DNA of 64,000 nt. Origin: Medicago truncatula. Its lineage: Eukaryota; Streptophyta; Magnoliopsida; Fabales; Fabaceae. The first letter of the stretch is position 1. Each line of letters begins with the position of its first letter. This document shows, in pieces, positions 45,662 to 57,992 of this stretch. Where the stretch lies: assembly GCF_003473485.1 (NCBI RefSeq), contig NC_053044.1, positions 57,824,091 to 57,888,090 on the forward strand, in the 5' to 3' direction. The notes beneath the pieces were generated by a model. That model ran no database searches. It was not told where the DNA came from and saw only the letters and a list, made by a program, of their open reading frames with translations. The translations under genes and the position numbers were made by a program.

Positions 45662-47814
45662 ACAACAGAAACTTGTGTTTAAAATAATTTTCATTATAAT
45701 AAGATTTTACATTTTTTTAAATGTAATTTATTTCTTTGCTAAAAAAGTTATTTATTTCTCATTATTAACAAACTGCCAAGATTGTGTGACACAAATAATA
45801 AATATTTTGGTCCCTTGACCATTAGGTCCATTGCACGGAAGATGCCTTTTTTGATTTACCAAAAAATGATTAGCAAGCTCGTTGGAAATCCTTAAATATA
45901 ATTATTTTATAAAAAAATCTCAAATTAAAAAGTTCTTATTTGAGCTAATTAGCCATACTTATACGACTCACATTGGTTATTCACTTGAGTGAGTGTTTTT
46001 TTTCTGCAAAACATTCAAGTGAGTGTTGGGGACCTGACCAATAGCAAAATAAAAATAAAAAAACACATAAATATTATATAAATATGACATTGATTAATGT
46101 AATCTTATAATTGATATTTACTAATTCTATTTAAAAGTTTATTATGTTCCATTTATTTCTCTTAAAATCGCAAGCTCTCCCCCAAAAAACATCTCCTCCA
46201 CTTAAGATCAATCCACCTAAATTTCTCTCCGAGAGTCATTTTAATCACTTTTACTTCTTATTGAATAGAAACCTAAAACATCATGAGAAAACAAATTCTT
46301 AAAAGAATATCTCAATTAATGATTATTTTAAAAATATGTAGATCAACCATCTCTAATATTCTTGAAGTTATTATCGGATAAAGAACAATAGATTCTGGTT
46401 GACATGTTCCCGATAAGAAGATCTACTCTCATCAGTTTGAGAAAATGGGGCATTCTTAAGGAACATAAAACAATTATCAATGATTTTCCAAATTTTAGGA
46501 TCAATTTATTAGGATACAAGTTAATATGGTGGCTTTGCTGCTTAGAAAAGGCTTCCACATTTTATCTCAACTCCAACACTGCTTACGATGTTCAATATGA
46601 TCTCCCTATCCTTAAAAAAAAGAATATAATAAATAATTATGAGTGTTTTTTCCTTTTCGGTTAGGGAATAAATTTCTCTTTTAAACGATTCTATATTAAA
46701 AAAGAGAGCTATACAACTGCACATATAGACCATTATTTTTTCATATATCTTATTAATTTCTTATTTTGCGATAAAGTTTGTAGCAATTGTAGAAACAAGA
46801 AAAGATTTGGGACAATATCGAAAACTAGTCATGAAAGATGAAGACATGCGAAAAGAAATTCAAGGGCTTCTTTACACCGAGACGAAAAAGAATCTCAAGA
46901 CTCCAAAGCAGTGTTTCAAAGGTTTTAAACATGATTGTGAAGAGCCATTTGTAATAGACACACAAGTCACCATAGAAAATGACATCATCCGTGCTAAGAG
47001 AAAGAAGGGAGTCACTAAAAATTTTGAACCAAGACCAAATGTTTCAAAATATGAAGATAATGACATTAATGCTGAGGAAAAGAAGAGAGTCGTCAAAGAC
47101 TTTGAACCAAGACCTAATGTTTCAGCTTATGGAGCAAATGAAATTGATGCTAAGGATAAGAAGGGAGTTATTGATGATTTTGAACCAAGACCCAATGTTT
47201 CAGCTTATGGAGACAATGACGTTGAAGCTAAGAAAAAGAAGGGAATCACTGAAGATTTTGAACCAAGATACAATGTTTCAGCATATGGAGACAATGGTGT
47301 AGAAGTTAAGGGAAAGAAGAAAGTCGTTAAAGATTTCAAACCAAGACCAAATGTTTCAGCTTATGGAGACAATGGTATTGATGTTAAGGAAAATAAAGGA
47401 GCCAATACGGATTTTGAACCAAGACCAAATTACGTTTCAGCATATGGAGACAATAATATTGATGTTACAGAAAATAAAGGAGCCAATAAAGATTTTGAAC
47501 CAAGACCCAATGTTTCTGCTTATGGAGATAGTGATATTGATGTTAAGGAAAATAAAGGAGTCAGTAAAGATTTTGAACCAAGACCCAACGTTTCAACATA
47601 TGGAAACAATGATATCGATGTTACAGAAAATAAAGAAGTCAATAAAGCTTTTGAACCAAGAGCCAACGTTTCAGCGTATAAAAACAATGACATTGATGTT
47701 ATGAAAAAGAAGAACGTTACCAAAGATTTTGAACCAAGATCTAACGTTTCAGTTTATGGAGACAACAATATTGATGTTGAACCCAGACCAAGTGCCACTA
47801 AATATGATGCATAA
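44370..47814 (+). CDS. ST2: secreted DUF2775 (organ-specific/ST) tandem-repeat protein
   Basis: Exons 44370-44411 and 46777-47814; 2365-bp GT-AG intron; 359 residues. Exon 1 encodes MRPALALFPLLLFL, near-identical to ST1. Exon 2 begins FVAIVETRKDLGQYRKLVMK and DEDMRKEIQGLL, the DUF2775 N-terminal signature with the tryptophan of 'EYWK' replaced by arginine. A linker with two cysteines follows, then about 10 repeats of 26 residues from 47017, consensus KDFEPRPNVSAYGDN plus spacer, and the C-terminal EPRPSATKYDA. All repeats carry N-V-S except the sixth, where an extra tyrosine codon (TAC) gives N-Y-V-S. Same orientation as ST1, 6 kb downstream: a tandem duplicate. The large intron has taken up a Mutator-type MITE and an (AT)n tract. 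The biochemical function of the family is unknown. Confidence 0.88.
44795..45192. mobile_element. Mutator-type MITE inside the ST2 intron, 9-bp TSD
   Basis: Inverted arms of about 120 bp start GGTTTATTGATGTGTTTAGC at both ends. Perfect 9-bp duplication AAGATTTTA at 44786-44794 and 45193-45201. No coding content. Confidence 0.9.
45594..45658. repeat. (AT)n microsatellite in ST2 intron
   Basis: About 32 AT units. Confidence 0.95.
47017..47814 (+). repeat. 78-bp coding tandem repeat of ST2
   Basis: About 10 units plus a terminal half unit; the acidic/basic spacers have two types (IDVKENKGA and IDVTENKGA) in the second half, again suggesting block duplication. Confidence 0.92.
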
Positions 47815-48549
47815 ATGAAATAGACCACTACTTCAATCTATAATTAAATAAGTCATTGCCGCATAATGTTCGATGATTACTTAGCATGTATGCTGTATTA
47901 AGCTTTTTGAATAATTGTATTCTTGTCAAGTTAAGATATCAGTGGTGGAACTTCCCGTTGTTTACCAAGAACTGGACTTGGACTTGTCCTTGGTGAAAGG
48001 GAATGCTTCTTCGACATCAATATCTTCCTTGATGGATGTTTTAAAATATGGGATATTTCTTTTATGAAGAATGCATGTTAGGGTATTGTTTGAAGAAATA
48101 AAAGAAGCAAGCTTGTATAAAAATGTGGTGTGATTATTACATTAATAAAATTTTATTTTATGAATACCGTAATTAATTTTCCAAGGACGCTCGTTAGCAT
48201 GATCATTCATTTATATCAATGTACACAAAGTTCGACCCTTCATTACTCTCTTTTTCTTTGCACTTTGCAAAAAAAAATGTCTTAACTTATGTCACTTTAC
48301 AAAATCAATGAAATATTAATGCTTCATTGTAGGTTCATGTGTTTTCAAGCAAAAATATACAGTTCATGAATTTAGATTAGCTATAAAGACTAAATTGTCT
48401 CTTTTCAATTATCGTTAGAGACCATAATTTTTCCTTAATTCAGTCACATAACTGTATATGCAATATAGTGACTTAGTGGATTGACACGGAAGATGAATAT
48501 ATTACATGTTAGAAAAACAAAATTGATGGAGGTTATATTTAAGAACTAA
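47815..48549. other. 3' flank of ST2
   Basis: Homologous to the ST1 3' flank in 47815-48060. The rest is AT-rich, no gene. Confidence 0.45.
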
Positions 48550-48972
48550 AGTGCTTCAGTTGTGGAGTCCTCCCTCGAGGGGCTTCTTAAAAATCAACGT
48601 AGATTCTCATCTTCTAGATGATGGCATGTTGGGGTTTAGGATTCATCTCTCGACAGAAGGATGGGAACACATTGCAGTGGCTACTAAGGTCGTAAAGAGT
48701 GGGGAAGATTCTCAGGTGGCGGAGGCAACATGGATCAAGGAAGTTAGTAATGTCTAATTGTCTATGATAGAAGAGAACCAGGTTGAAGTTGTGTTTATAG
48801 AATTTTTTTTTTTATTTTTTTGGAGAGAGGGAAGGAATAACTAGGGTTTGTCATCAATTTCTAGCAAATTACCATAGGGTTTCTCTTAGGTCGGTGAGAA
48901 AACGTGTCACAACTCACAGGCTTGCCCATGAAATTGCAAAATGGGCAGCTAGGGAGTTGAAAAGAATTTGAA
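48550..48972 (+). pseudogene. LINE-derived RNase H-like (RVT_3) remnant
   Basis: LWSPPSRGFLKINVDSHLLD and VVKSGEDSQVAEATWIKEV match the RNase H-like domain found at the end of plant L1-type LINEs; after an interruption, another frame gives RKRVTTHRLAHEIAKWAARE, the usual end of that domain. Frame breaks mark it as dead. Confidence 0.7.
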
Positions 48973-49209
48973 TTTTTGAAATACTAAACCATATTGTAAC
49001 TTAATCTCTCATATTTATAGGCAAATGTTATTTTTTGAGATTCATTGAATAATTGATGTATCTTTACTATAATGTAGTCTAGATGCACATGTTATTTATT
49101 GAATCTTAAAAATGAATAGTTGTTTATATATGTGATCGGAGAAAGTATATACAAAAAGATATGGGCAAATAATTAAGAACTAAAGTGTTTTTTTATTATA
49201 ATTATTATT

Positions 49210-49432
49210 TTGGTTGCAAAAGATTAAAATTTGCATTTTTTTATTGTGACGGGATCAAAAGAAGTCTCTTTTTTTTTTTGTGAGGGACCATACGATATCA
49301 AATTTAGTCTTCATGCTTAAAAAAATGAAGTAGATGAAAATTTGCATTTTTATTATTATTATTATGAGGGATCAAAAGAGCTCTCTGGTTTTTTGTGAGG
49401 GACCGTACGAGATCTCAAATGAAATGAAGTTG
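49210..49432. repeat. Diverged tandem duplication, about 120-bp unit
   Basis: Two units share 'gaaaatttgcattttt', 'gggatcaaaag', 'ttttttgtgagggacc' and 'tacga' in order. Confidence 0.6.
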
Positions 49433-49904
49433 GCTTATTCCCCCCACTTTTTGTCCTTTTTAACTAAGCAACAATTGGCTAGTTTTATTTCATTTTTAGT
49501 TTCAGCGCCATCATGAAAATACATCGATGATGCGAGACATTTCGAACCAGTTTGCAAACACTAAGGAGTCATATTTGGTTGTAATAACAAACAGACAGAG
49601 CACAACACACGTGATGACCAATGTTTTGATTAAGATTAAATTTTGTTTAGCACTCAACAAAGAGTTTATAACTACCTACAGTATAAAATTAGTAAGTGAC
49701 AGATAGAAAAAAGCATATAGCATGTTAAAAATAGAGAAATAGTTGCTTGTAGGAGAGGTGAGTTGGAAAAGAAACACGTTTTCTTCTGGGTGTATCTATT
49801 ACCATGCACATCACCTTGGTCATCGCTTTCTTTTGAGAATCCTCCTCCTCCTCCTGCCCTTTTCTCTCACCTTATAAGGTAACATTAAATTTCATTAATC
49901 CCTT

Positions 49905-49938
49905 CTTCTTAATCTCTCTCTCTCTCTCTCTCTCTTTC
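49905..49938. repeat. (CT)n tract in the PERK 5' leader
   Basis: CT repeats about 100-180 bp upstream of the PERK start, in a region that probably contains the 5' UTR and a leader intron ending TTATTACAG at 50008. Confidence 0.7.
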
Positions 49939-50088
49939 AAAAATAACTAACTTAGATCCATGCAATAAGATGAACATGTGTTATACTAACATATTTTATT
50001 ATTACAGGTAGGTTTGAGAATACATGATCGATCGGGGTCAATATTTGAGGGAGCTGAGTGTGACTTCTTCAGATCATTCTTTATAACA

Positions 50089-53000
50089 ATGTCTTCTATT
50101 TCCCAAGAATCTTCTCCAGGACCAGACGCTCAAAATTCGTCTCCACCAGATTCATCATCATCACCACCACCATCACTCTCACCACCACCCTCGTCACCAC
50201 CACCTTCACTCTCACCACCACCCTCATCACCACCACCATCATCTCCACCACCTCAATCACCTCCTCCATCGTCTCCATCACCATCTTCCCCTCCTCCATC
50301 TTCTCCGTCTCCGACTCCACCTTCTAACACTTCCCCATCTCAACCATCACAATCACCACCACCACCACCACAACCACAGTCATCACAGGCTCCACCTAAC
50401 AACTCACCATTGCCTCCAAACCAGGGTGTCTTTTCTCCTCCTCCTCCTCCTCCTCCGACGTCACATCATCATCATAAATCATCACCCTCGAACAACGGCA
50501 ACAATACAAATGATAACAATGGGAATCAATTGAGCGTGGGTGGTATAATAGCAGTTGCAGGTGCAGCTTGTATAATCCTCCTTGTCATTATCCTACTCTG
50601 CGTTATATGTACAAGAAGGAAGAAGAGATCACAACCTCATCACATTCATTACTACCCTACTCCAGCACACGGTATATATTTTTATATATCTCCTATTTCT
50701 TTTTTTAATAGGAATTTGCAAATAAGCATGTTATGAAGTTTAGAATAGTTAATGGGGGAAGCTAATTAATTAATTAATTAATTAATGATTCATAGCCTAT
50801 TCTTATTTTTTTGATCAGAAATGGATCCTCTAAAGCTTTTGCATGGTGCCATAGTCGACGCGGTAGAGGATCCAAATTTGAATCTTATGTAGCTACAATA
50901 TGGTGTTGCAAATGTAGAAACTGTAAGATATAAAAAAAAAATGTTATCTTTGAATTTATCAATCCCTGGTCATAAAGGATCTAATTTGTTCAAATCATTT
51001 GTTAAAAGGCTAGTTGTATATGTTGAGTATGTGTTATAATGCTAATAAGTGGGAGAGTCAATTAAGCGAAGCGAGAGTGACATGCCTTTTTGAACCAACA
51101 CAGTTACACGAAGGTAAGTTGCGAGGGGTGATTAGGGACGCGGGTTTGAAGCCTGAACCGTAATATATAAATACAAGTTGTACAATTTAAATCCTATTCT
51201 TTTAAGATGACGATGATAGAAAGGAACTGCACAATTGGTATAACTTTGTTACCAAACATATGTGTTCTCTGCTTATGGAATTTCTTGCTTCTACTCTACC
51301 GATATATAGTGTACAGAAAATGACTAGTATTATAAACATGCAGGTGCAAATCAGTATATGTACAACAATGGTGAGCATGTGCTTAATATTCCTCCACCAG
51401 CTCAAGGTGGTGGTTGGACTCCAACACCTCCAAAAAAAACACCTCCAAAAATGACACCTTCAAAAAAGACACCTCCGCACCAGGTTAGTAGCAGTGAGTT
51501 GACCAACTCCAGTTACTCTGGCCCAGTAGATCCTGTATTGCCACCACCACACCCAACGGTTGCACTTGGGTTCAACCAGAGCTCATTCAGTTATGAAGAG
51601 TTATCAACTGCCACCGGTGGGTTTTCAAAACAAAACTTGTTGGGTCAAGGTGGGTTTGGATATGTACATAAAGGTATTCTCCCTAATGGTAAGGAAATAG
51701 CGGTGAAGAGCCTTAAATCAACTGGTGGACAAGGTGACAGAGAATTTCAAGCTGAGGTTGATACTATAAGCCGTGTACATCATCGCTATCTTGTCTCGCT
51801 TGTTGGCTATTGCATTTCTGAATCTAAAAAGCTTCTTGTTTATGAATTCGTTCCCAACAAGACCCTTGATTATCACCTTCATGGTAAGCTATCTTTCAAA
51901 CTATAATTAATATTACTTGTTTGTTGGATTTAATTTGACACTCTTGTATGTAATATTAATTTTTTGCAGGAAAGGGTCGACCTGTGATGGATTGGGCCAC
52001 AAGGCTTAAAATTGCGGTTGGATCCGCCAAAGGACTTGCTTATTTACACGAGGACTGTAAGTTACTATGTGCTTGTAATCTAATTTTGACAAATGACTAA
52101 AATACATTTTTATGGATGAATCCGTAGAGAGAACTCAAATTCGAATATGGCGAGAATATTCATTGACCAGAATTTACCCTCTTCCCCCCAAAAACTAGAG
52201 GGTTAAGCCCGAAAAACTAACATTATCATTAATAACTTGTTCAAACAATAACCTGCAGGTCACCCTAGAATCATTCACCGAGACATCAAGGGTGCAAACA
52301 TTCTAATTGAAAACAACTTTGAAGCCAAAGTACGTATAATGATCATTTACTATATGTTTAGTTATTAAAGAATTGTAATTATCAAGTGATTCTATCCATT
52401 TAGGTGGCAGATTTTGGATTGGCAAAATTTACTCAAGACACTAACACTCATGTTTCTACTCGTGTGATGGGAACATTTGGGTAATTAAATAATAATTCAA
52501 CCCAAACTATATACATTTATTTATGTATGAATCTTTTGCAAATTCCAAATAATTTCTACCTACTTGTATATGGCTATCAATTCAGGTATATGGCTCCTGA
52601 GTATGCATCAAGTGGTAAGCTAACTGATAAATCTGATGTCTTCTCGTATGGTGTTATGCTTTTGGAGCTCATAACAGGACGACGGCCAGTCGGTACCGCC
52701 GGCAGTGATTACGAGGAAGATAGTTTAGTTGATTGGGTATATATTGCATTTCATATTTCGACATTATTTTGATTATGAATATTTCCAATACTAGATTATC
52801 ATAATGTCATATTCCTATAATTACGTACCATACTTTGTTTATGAAAATGCAGGCTAGACCACTTTGTTCAAAAGCACTGGAATATGGAATATATCTTGGA
52901 TTGGTGGATCCACGTTTAGAGGAAAATTATGAGAAACAAGATATGACACGTATGGTAGCTTGTGCTTCTGCTTGTGTTAGGCACTCAGGAAGAAGGCGTC

Positions 53001-53445
53001 CAAGAATGAGTCAGGTATAACATAATTCTTTAATTTGAATAGCTAAGCTAATTTGTTAATTGTTACGTAAGACATGTTGATATTTAGTTATATTATATGC
53101 TAACAAAAACATGAAATATATTTATGTATTTGAATTGAATAGATTGTACGGGTACTGGAAGGAGATGCTTCACTAGAAGTGCTTATAAACCAGGATGGAG
53201 TGAAACCTGGACATAGTGCTATGTACAGTAGCGCAAGTGGAGATTATGATGCAGGGACATACAGTGCTGACATGAAAAAGTTCCGGAAACTAGCATTGGA
53301 AAGTAGCACAGGGAGCAGTGAGTACGGTGCAACTAGTGAGTATGGACTCAACCTTTCCGCCTCGAGCAGTGATCAATCTTCTGTTGATTATACTAGGAGG
53401 ACGGTAACTGGAACCGGAGGCGGATCAAAATTCCATGAAAAATAA
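50089..53445 (+). CDS. Proline-rich extensin-like receptor kinase (PERK), complete
   Basis: Eight exons, all GT-AG: 50089-50671, 51344-51883, 51970-52056, 52259-52329, 52404-52480, 52586-52736, 52853-53014, 53143-53445; 657 residues. Residues 1-147 are Ser/Pro-rich (SPPPS-type repeats, a Pro8 run, HHHH) without a classical signal peptide, usual for PERKs. About 148-174 is the single membrane segment ([20 protein letters not shown]...), followed by RRKKR. The cytoplasmic kinase has the Gly loop at 295-300 (GQGGFG), Lys316, HRD with Asp412 ([12 protein letters not shown]), DFG 430-432 and APE 456-458: all catalytic residues are present, so an active RD Ser/Thr kinase is expected. PERKs sit in the plasma membrane and are thought to sense cell-wall state. 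The in-frame extension upstream of 50089 has no ATG. The C-terminal tail is Ser/Gly-rich. Confidence 0.95.
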
Positions 53446-54056
53446 AGCCTGATATGATCCTATTTTATTTGTTAACTAGCTAGATAGCTAGCAAAAGTAA
53501 CAGCTGATTATCTAGCGATATGATTTTAATTCAGGCCATGGCATAAAATTAGTGCCACAGGGAAAGAAATACATGACAGAGTTATATTCTTTTGTGACTT
53601 TTTGTATGATTCATTGATAAGGATATACGTAATTCCCATTACAAAAAAAAATATTCTAAGGAGGCAAAAGCTAAAACTAAAAAAGTTCAATCAAGTCCTT
53701 CAAAATTACAACAGAGAACATCCAATTGCAAGTGCTACTATTAGTGCTGAAGTTATTGTGAATAAAATGTGATTAAGATTTATTTGTTTGGACAACATCA
53801 AACATTGATTGCGTGTTAGTTTGAAAAACTTTTACTTAAACCGTTACCACACCAAAATAGTTGATCATTTTTTCATTGTCATTCTCAAACAAATGACTAA
53901 AAAGGTAAGTGTCCGTGCCATAGAATGAGATATGCTTGAAATATCAATTTGATAAGAATTTCCCAACTTGCCCAAGACAAAACACTTGTCATTCTAAGAA
54001 TTGGTAATTCATCCAAGTTTTTTTGTTTTGTTTGAAAGATTCAAGTTAGATCTTTT
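53446..54056. other. 3' flank of PERK
   Basis: Contains the 3' UTR; no further gene seen. Confidence 0.4.
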
Positions 54057-54262
54057 AAGAATCCTTTTTACTTCTACCAATCATTTACTATTAGTGCCGA
54101 ACTTTGTAACGCAAGTTTGTAACCTAAGTAGGGGCAATAAGGTATTAGAAGGTCCATACAGAGCTTGCTTTGGCTTTAAACGGGGCCACCGCAAGTGGGC
54201 GGTGGGATTGGTCCCCTTGGATTAGTCGATTCTTGGATCAGATACCGAGTTTTAAAAAAAAA
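54057..54262 (+). mobile_element. Retroposon 3' end with A tail
   Basis: GGCGGTGGGATTGGTCCCCT followed by 'ttggattagtcg' and 'ggatcagataccgagttttaaaaaaaaaa' is a 3' tail phrase common in legume retroposons (recognised from memory, not checked). The 5' limit is uncertain. Confidence 0.5.
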
Positions 54263-54417
54263 AGGTATTAAAAGGTCTTTGATGTGGATTCTGCATCAAC
54301 ACTCACTCACCGTGAAACTAAAAAATTTGAGACTCCGGCTAATGTGGATCGTTTAGTCAATGATTTAAACAAGAATTTTTGAGTGGTGTTATGAGTTGGC
54401 CCCCTAGTTTTTTTTTA

Positions 54418-55758
54418 GGCTTAATTGCACTTTTGGCCCCCTATATTTTAAGAAGTTGCGATTTTGACCCCCTAACTAATTAAAATACAAAACAGCCCCC
54501 TATGTATTGGATCTTTGGCAGTTTTTGCCCTCTAACTAATTAAAATACAAAACAGCCTCCTATGTACTAGATCTTTGGCAGTTTTGGCCGCCTGGATCAA
54601 TTTTGACTCGGTCAACGCTGACGTGACACTTCAAAGCCGCCATGTGTGCATTGTTTTAATTAAAAATAAATAAAAAAAGTCACATATAAGTTAAAGAATG
54701 AAATAAATGAAAAAAAACAACAAATAATTAAAAAAATAAAAAAGAAAGAAAAAAAAGGAAGGAAATCGTGTTCCAAAATCTGATTCTCCCTCTTCTTCCT
54801 CTCATCTCTCTCTAAAACACTGATTCTCTCTGTCCAAAACCCCTTGTTCCAAAATCTTGAAGATTTCTGCCACTATTTCATCACCACCATGGAGTTCAAA
54901 AACACTTTTTAACTGATTCAAGAATAGATATTCATACTATTAAAGATTATTCAGATATTCCTGCATTATTCATGCTGACACTGATAATATTGCATTTATA
55001 ACTGCAAATTAACAAATAACTGAGCAGTTTATAATAAATATACAGATAGGAAACGACAAAGTAAAGGAGGAAAAAAAAGAATTTATATGATAAATATATC
55101 AAGCTATTGGATTGTTAGGGAACAATGGAGGTGTAATTCTTATTCAAGTTATGTATAGACAACATGAAACTAATATAGCTGTCTTGTTTTGTTCCCTTTA
55201 TGTATGTCAAAGTGCATGTTATATGCTCCATTTTCTTTTGATAAAAACGAAACTTTCGTTTCGTTCAATAGAACATTATTTCATTATCGTGCTTGCATTG
55301 AGCTACTCATCCTTTTTCCACTTTTTCCATGCTTCTGTCAATGGAGCAGGTTCTTAAATTAGTGCTTTAGAGAGAGATGAGAGGAAGAAGAGTTAGAATC
55401 AGATTTTGGAACACAATTTCCTTTTTTTCCTTTCCTTTTTATTTTTTTTAATTATTTGTTTTTTTTAATTTATTTAATTCTTTAATTCATATGTGGCTTT
55501 TTTTATTTATTTTTAATTAAAACAATGCGCACGTGGCGGCTTTGAAGTGCCACGTCAGCGTTGACCAAGTCAAAGTTGGTTTAGGGGGCCAAAACTGCCA
55601 AAGATCCAATACATAGGAGGCTGTTTTGTATTTTAATTAGTTAGGGGGTCAAAACTGTCAAAGATCCAATACATAGGGGGTTGTTTTGTATTTTAGTTAA
55701 TTAGGAGGCCAAAATCACAACTTCTTAAAACATAGGGGGCCAAAAGTGCAATTAATCC
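54418..55758. mobile_element. Mutator-type element with about 400-bp TIRs, 9-bp TSD
   Basis: Left end GGCTTAATTGCACTTTTGGC, right-end complement GGATTAATTGCACTTTTGGC; the arms match over about 400 bp, including 'gtcaacgctgacgtg' and 'tgttccaaaatctgattct'. The right arm carries one extra copy of a roughly 60-bp subrepeat, or the left has lost one. [12 protein letters not shown] at 54409-54417 and 55759-55767 (low complexity, so weaker evidence). No transposase in the roughly 530-bp interior. Confidence 0.8.
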
Positions 55759-55767
55759 TTTTTTTTA

Positions 55768-57429
55768 AGACAAATATTAGGGTGCAAACTTTGTAAAGTA
55801 GTATAAGCTTTCACATTTTAATTATGTTCACAATTTTTAAGAAATGGTTAATTGTGTTGATTTTAATGGTAAAATTAATATCATTTACTAAAATATTTTT
55901 ATTAATTGTAGTTAATGGAGTAGTTAAGTTGAATGAAATATAACGGTGGAAAAAACAATAAATATGAAACAAGTTCTAATAATTACCTCTAAAAAAAAAT
56001 CCATAATTAAAAATACTCCTACATAACAAGTTCAGTGTGAATGAAACACATGTGATTCAGACAAACATGCCTCATAAGTGCAAAGATAGGAGTTGTCCAC
56101 TACTCTCATGGATGTTGTTGAAGCTCCTCTTGATGCAGTCTTTTTGAGAAAACAAATTTAAAAAATGAATTAAACAAATAGCATTTCTGCTTCTGAGCAG
56201 AACCATATATATATTCTTTTTTGAATTTGTTTGGAATGCAACTAAAAAAAACTGAAGTTTTACAGGTTCTAAGTACAAGTGTCACATTTTCATACTTCTT
56301 CATGATCTTGTAAAATGCCGAGAGATCATTAAGGAATTATGTGTAACTTTTCTTTGGAAAATATGAATGAGTAGAAATTACACATTGCATTTCATTTCAT
56401 TTTATTGCAGTTTCCATGAAACATAAATAAACAAAAACAAGTTCGGAATCAGAATCCTACCTTTATGGTAATTTCTTCTTCATGTCATATAGCATTGTTA
56501 GGCTTTAACTTTCATGGACCATTGTCACCACAATTCAACTTCCGCTAGCTAGAAACATTTAATAGTGAGAAGACATCAAAATAATGTTGCGAGCAAAGAA
56601 AAAAAGAGATAATCAAATCCTCAAAATCATGTACCAAAGTTAGAAGGAATCTTGCTTTGTCTCAAAACTAATGTGAGGAGAAAAGATCAAATGAAGTTGT
56701 TACGAAAGAAATAAAAGAAAAAACAAACAGTTATGAATGATTGATCAGTAGAAATAATTAGCAGTTGCAGTTATGAAGACTGTTAATTAGAATTTAAAAG
56801 TTCTTTAACTTGGCTTTTTGTCTAACATCTTGATCTGCATCCTCGTAGAACCAAACAAGTGCTATCTGCTTGTCTTCAATATAATCCATCAGTACGTACG
56901 TTGTTTCAATATAAAGCTTCATCATAATATTTGGAATTTGTTTCCAATTAACTACAATCTATTGCAGGTCCACAAGTTTTGCATAAGTGTATCTAGTTTT
57001 GACAAACCTTTTAGTCGTCCAATGAGCAAATTAGTCATTATTTTATTTTCTATAATGTACGATACTACATCAATATTAAAGAAAAACTGTTCTTAAAGCA
57101 TGAAAATAATGCAAATATATATTAATTATATATTTTTTTGGAGGCAGTGATAATTCAATGAAGAAAGCTTTTTGTAACATATTTTATTAAATTCATTGAA
57201 GAAATCTTTTTTGTAAAATATTTTAAAGTATAAATATTTGTATTTGAGCATTGCTTTAAATAATATGCATACAATAAGTTGATCACTTCAAAGTTAAAGA
57301 TCAAAGTCTGTTTTCATTCTCTTTCCCATTAAATTTCCTCACATTGCTCACTCACACTCGCATCAGAACATTCTTTTCTTTTTCTTTTCTCTCTATTAAC
57401 TCACTCCCTCTTATTCTTTCAACACATCG
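55768..57429. other. Intergenic, upstream of the DUF7086-type gene
   Basis: No recognisable gene or element. The last 100 bp (57310-57429) is CT-rich and looks like a 5' leader. Confidence 0.4.
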
Positions 57430-57992
57430 ATGGATCCCTTCAGAGATATCATGAATGGCTTTGAAGTAACTCGAGATGGAAAAAGTGTAGTCATCCCTGC
57501 CCCTTTTGTATGGCCGCTGATTGCAGAGCAACCGTTCACAGCTACAAATATCTCTTGCAAAATAGAATAGTTAATATCACCGGAGCTGTTCCGTGCAAGA
57601 AATGCAAAGAAAAGTTCCAAATGTCTTTTCATTTGAGAGAAAAGGTTCCTGAAATATTGAAGTTTGTTACCGAAAACAGGAACGACATGCATGACAGGGC
57701 GCCAACCATTTGGATGAAGCCAACATTGCCTAATTGTGTGCACTGTAATCAACAAAACAGTGTGAAGCCGGTAATTGCTGACAAGAAACGGAGTATCAAC
57801 TGGCTGTTTCTGTTATTAGGACAAATGCTTGGCTGCTGCACGCGTAAACAGCTGAAGTATTTCTGCAAACACACCAAGAATCATGAATCAGGTGCCAAGA
57901 ATAGAGTTCTTTATTTAACTTATCTTGGACTCTGCAAACAACTTGATCATCCCAGACCCTTTGATACTGGACCCTTTGATTATGATGCTTGA
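57430..57992 (+). CDS. DUF7086-type plant protein gene with apparent 1-nt frameshift
   Basis: The first ATG (57430) opens a 46-codon frame reading MDPFRDIMNGFEVTRDGKSV then VIPAPFVW. At 57511-57515 coding sense moves to another frame, from ATG 57510, giving a 160-residue frame: ADCRATVHSYKYLLQNRIVN, CKKCKEKFQMSFHLREK, MHDRAPTIWMKPTLPNCVHC, KKRSINWLFLLLGQMLGCC, LKYFCKHTKNHESGAKNRVL, LGLCKQLDHPRPFD. These are the hallmarks of plant DUF7086-type proteins, including two Cys-X2-Cys pairs that could bind metal. Adding one base after the W codon would join both parts, so a single-base loss is likely. Alternatively translation starts at 57510 and yields a protein lacking about 28 N-terminal residues. 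Single-exon; function unknown. Family name assigned from memory of the motif set. Confidence 0.7.

Noticed and set aside
46872..47723. Antisense and alternate-frame ORFs across the ST2 repeats
   Set aside because: They are shadows of the repeat array in other frames; the same is true in ST1 (37543-37998).
50014..50088. In-frame upstream extension of the PERK first exon
   Set aside because: It has no ATG and the leader before it ends in an intron-acceptor-like TTACAG; the ATG at 50089 is the natural start.
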